DNA of 20,601 nt, taken from contig JAEOTK010000318.1 of the NCBI GenBank assembly GCA_016839875.1, forward strand, positions 1 to 20,601, in the 5' to 3' direction. The stretch's first letter is position 1. The number at the start of each line of letters is the position of its first letter. The translations under genes and the position numbers were made by a program. This DNA comes from Candidatus Heimdallarchaeota archaeon. GTDB lineage: Archaea; Asgardarchaeota; Heimdallarchaeia; Heimdallarchaeales; Heimdallarchaeaceae. The notes under the pieces were generated by a model. It had not been told where the DNA came from. It did no database searches and saw nothing but the letters and a program-made list of their open reading frames with translations. Positions 19,466 through 20,601 of this stretch are shown in pieces.

Positions 19466-20601
19466 ATGACTGAAAAAAAGAAGAAAGATTATAGATTTGA
19501 CACTCTATGTCTTCATGCTGGTCACGATGTTTTTGAAACTAATTCTATCTCACCCCCAATTTATCAAACCGTAGCATATCCTTATGAGAGTGCTGAATAT
19601 GCAGCTCAACTCTATCGATATGAGATTGAGGGTTTTACTTATGGACGAATTGATAATCCTACTAACAAGATATTCGAAGATAGACTAGCAAAGATTGAAT
19701 TAACTGAAAAAGCCCTAGCTACTTCCTCTGGAATGGCTGCCGAGTTTATGGCTTTTATAAGACTGTTAGAACAAGGAGATGAATTCGTTACTTCTGGTAC
19801 AGTCTATGGAGGTACAAACCAGCTTTTCACTCAAACATTTCCTAAGATGGGAATGACAGCCAAAATGATTTACAATCCAGAAAATCTTGAAAATTGGAGT
19901 AATTCAATTACAGATAAAACAAAATTCCTCTTTGTCGAATCTCCTTCAAATCCTAATCTTTTCATTGGAGATATTGAAGCACTATCTAAATTAGCAAAGG
20001 AAAATGATATTCCTTTAATTGTGGATAATACTGTTGCAACTCCTGCTCTTCAGCAACCTGTGTCTCTTGGAGCAGACATTATCGTTCATTCTGCTACAAA
20101 ACATATGAGTGGAAATTCAACTTGTATATCTGGAGCCATCGCTGGAACTGCAGAGTATATCGATGATGTTAGATCTACAGAATATAGAAATATAGGTCCT
20201 GCAATAAGCCCCTTTAATTCCTGGTTATTACTTCTTGGATTAGAAACTTTAGGTTTGCGTATGAAGAAGCACAGTGAAAATGCTCAAATAATAGCAGAAT
20301 ATTTAGAAGATCATCCAAAAGTGGTTTCTGTAAATTATTCAGGTTTAAAGAGTCATCCTCAGCATGAATTAGCAAGAAAACAAATGACTGCGCATAGTTC
20401 ACTTCTGTCTTTTGTAACTAAAGGTGAACTTGATGATGCAAAAAATGTGATTGATGCGTTAGAACTTATAATCCATGCGGGTCATTTAGGAACAACAAAA
20501 ACACTAGCAACACATCCTGCATTTTCCACACATGAGCAACTTACACCAGAGGAACGCATGGCTATTGGAATCCCAGATACAATGATCAGGTTATCTATTG
20601 G
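19466..20601 (+). CDS. O-acetylhomoserine sulfhydrylase-family PLP enzyme (3' end outside window)
   Basis: An open frame of 378 codons from ATG at 19466 with no stop before the right edge, so the last part (probably about 40-50 residues) is missing. It is a Cys/Met-metabolism PLP enzyme (fold type I). Landmarks are the N-terminal DTLCLHAGHD (12-21) and PPIYQT, YGRIDNPTN (59-67), SSGMAAE (87-93), VESPSNPN (157-164), D187 in IVDNT contacting the pyridine nitrogen, and the Schiff-base lysine K212 in HSATKHMSGN. The segment GHLGTTKTLATHPAFSTHEQ (339-358) followed by LTPEERMAIGI resembles O-acetylhomoserine sulfhydrylases (MetY) more than cystathionine gamma-synthases, but methionine gamma-lyase or a cystathionine enzyme cannot be excluded. 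Role: sulfur amino-acid synthesis or breakdown, cytosolic. Found by direct translation. Confidence 0.9.
   Translation, partial: MTEKKKKDYRFDTLCLHAGHDVFETNSISPPIYQTVAYPYESAEYAAQLYRYEIEGFTYGRIDNPTNKIFEDRLAKIELTEKALATSSGMAAEFMAFIRLLEQGDEFVTSGTVYGGTNQLFTQTFPKMGMTAKMIYNPENLENWSNSITDKTKFLFVESPSNPNLFIGDIEALSKLAKENDIPLIVDNTVATPALQQPVSLGADIIVHSATKHMSGNSTCISGAIAGTAEYIDDVRSTEYRNIGPAISPFNSWLLLLGLETLGLRMKKHSENAQIIAEYLEDHPKVVSVNYSGLKSHPQHELARKQMTAHSSLLSFVTKGELDDAKNVIDALELIIHAGHLGTTKTLATHPAFSTHEQLTPEERMAIGIPDTMIRLSI

Noticed and set aside
1..20601. CRISPR array, insertion sequence, prophage or toxin-antitoxin module
   Set aside because: I saw no regularly spaced direct repeats, transposase or integrase motifs, or phage structural genes. 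Gene order and base composition look uniform.

Overview
The window looks like a stretch of chromosome from an AT-rich archaeon, most likely an Asgard archaeon. Archaeal markers are ribosomal protein eS25, RadA recombinase, a group II chaperonin (thermosome), archaeal/eukaryote-type histidyl-tRNA synthetase, TATA/BRE-like promoters close to start codons, T-rich 3' ends and a box C/D sRNA. The Asgard assignment is an inference. It rests on an Arf-like small GTPase, a membrane-anchored protein ending in a zinc ribbon plus RING-H2-like domain, a secernin-like Ntn hydrolase and several TPR proteins of unknown role. I cannot place it to class. I see no phage genes, transposases, CRISPR arrays, tRNA or rRNA genes.

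Layout. 1-1451 (minus): a URO-D/MtaA-fold protein followed, one base after its stop, by a two-TM membrane protein that runs off the left edge. 1593-2884: eS25 (plus) converges on radA (minus), with a perfect 19-bp palindrome at the junction. 3065-5224 (plus): flavodiiron protein with a hairpin-capable leader, a 70-aa HEAT-like protein and a SAM methyltransferase. 5280-6905 (minus): thermosome subunit. 6906-7261: the only gap of more than 300 bp, a divergent promoter region. 7262-11430 (plus): divergent Arf-like GTPase, hisS and a 530-aa TPR-like protein. 11445-17101 (minus): TPR protein, a 599-aa protein I do not recognise, the box C/D sRNA (plus strand, 14233-14307), secernin-like hydrolase and an M20 peptidase. 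17164-18393 (minus): RING-like membrane protein. 18506-20601 (plus): DegV family protein and an O-acetylhomoserine sulfhydrylase-family enzyme cut by the right edge.

How they fit. This is mostly housekeeping (translation, protein folding, recombination, oxygen detoxification, peptide turnover, sulfur amino acids), with each gene carrying its own promoter rather than long operons. The parts that stand out are those recalling eukaryotic cell biology: a possible membrane-bound ubiquitin-ligase-like protein (17164-18393), an Arf-like GTPase with two altered nucleotide-site motifs and an extra C-terminal domain (7262-8197), a close secernin relative (14312-15712), and a run of TPR/unknown proteins (9838-14156), one of which has a membrane-binding-type basic amphipathic segment. 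I found no single compact new defence or mobile system; the best candidates for novelty are these individual proteins and the sRNA.
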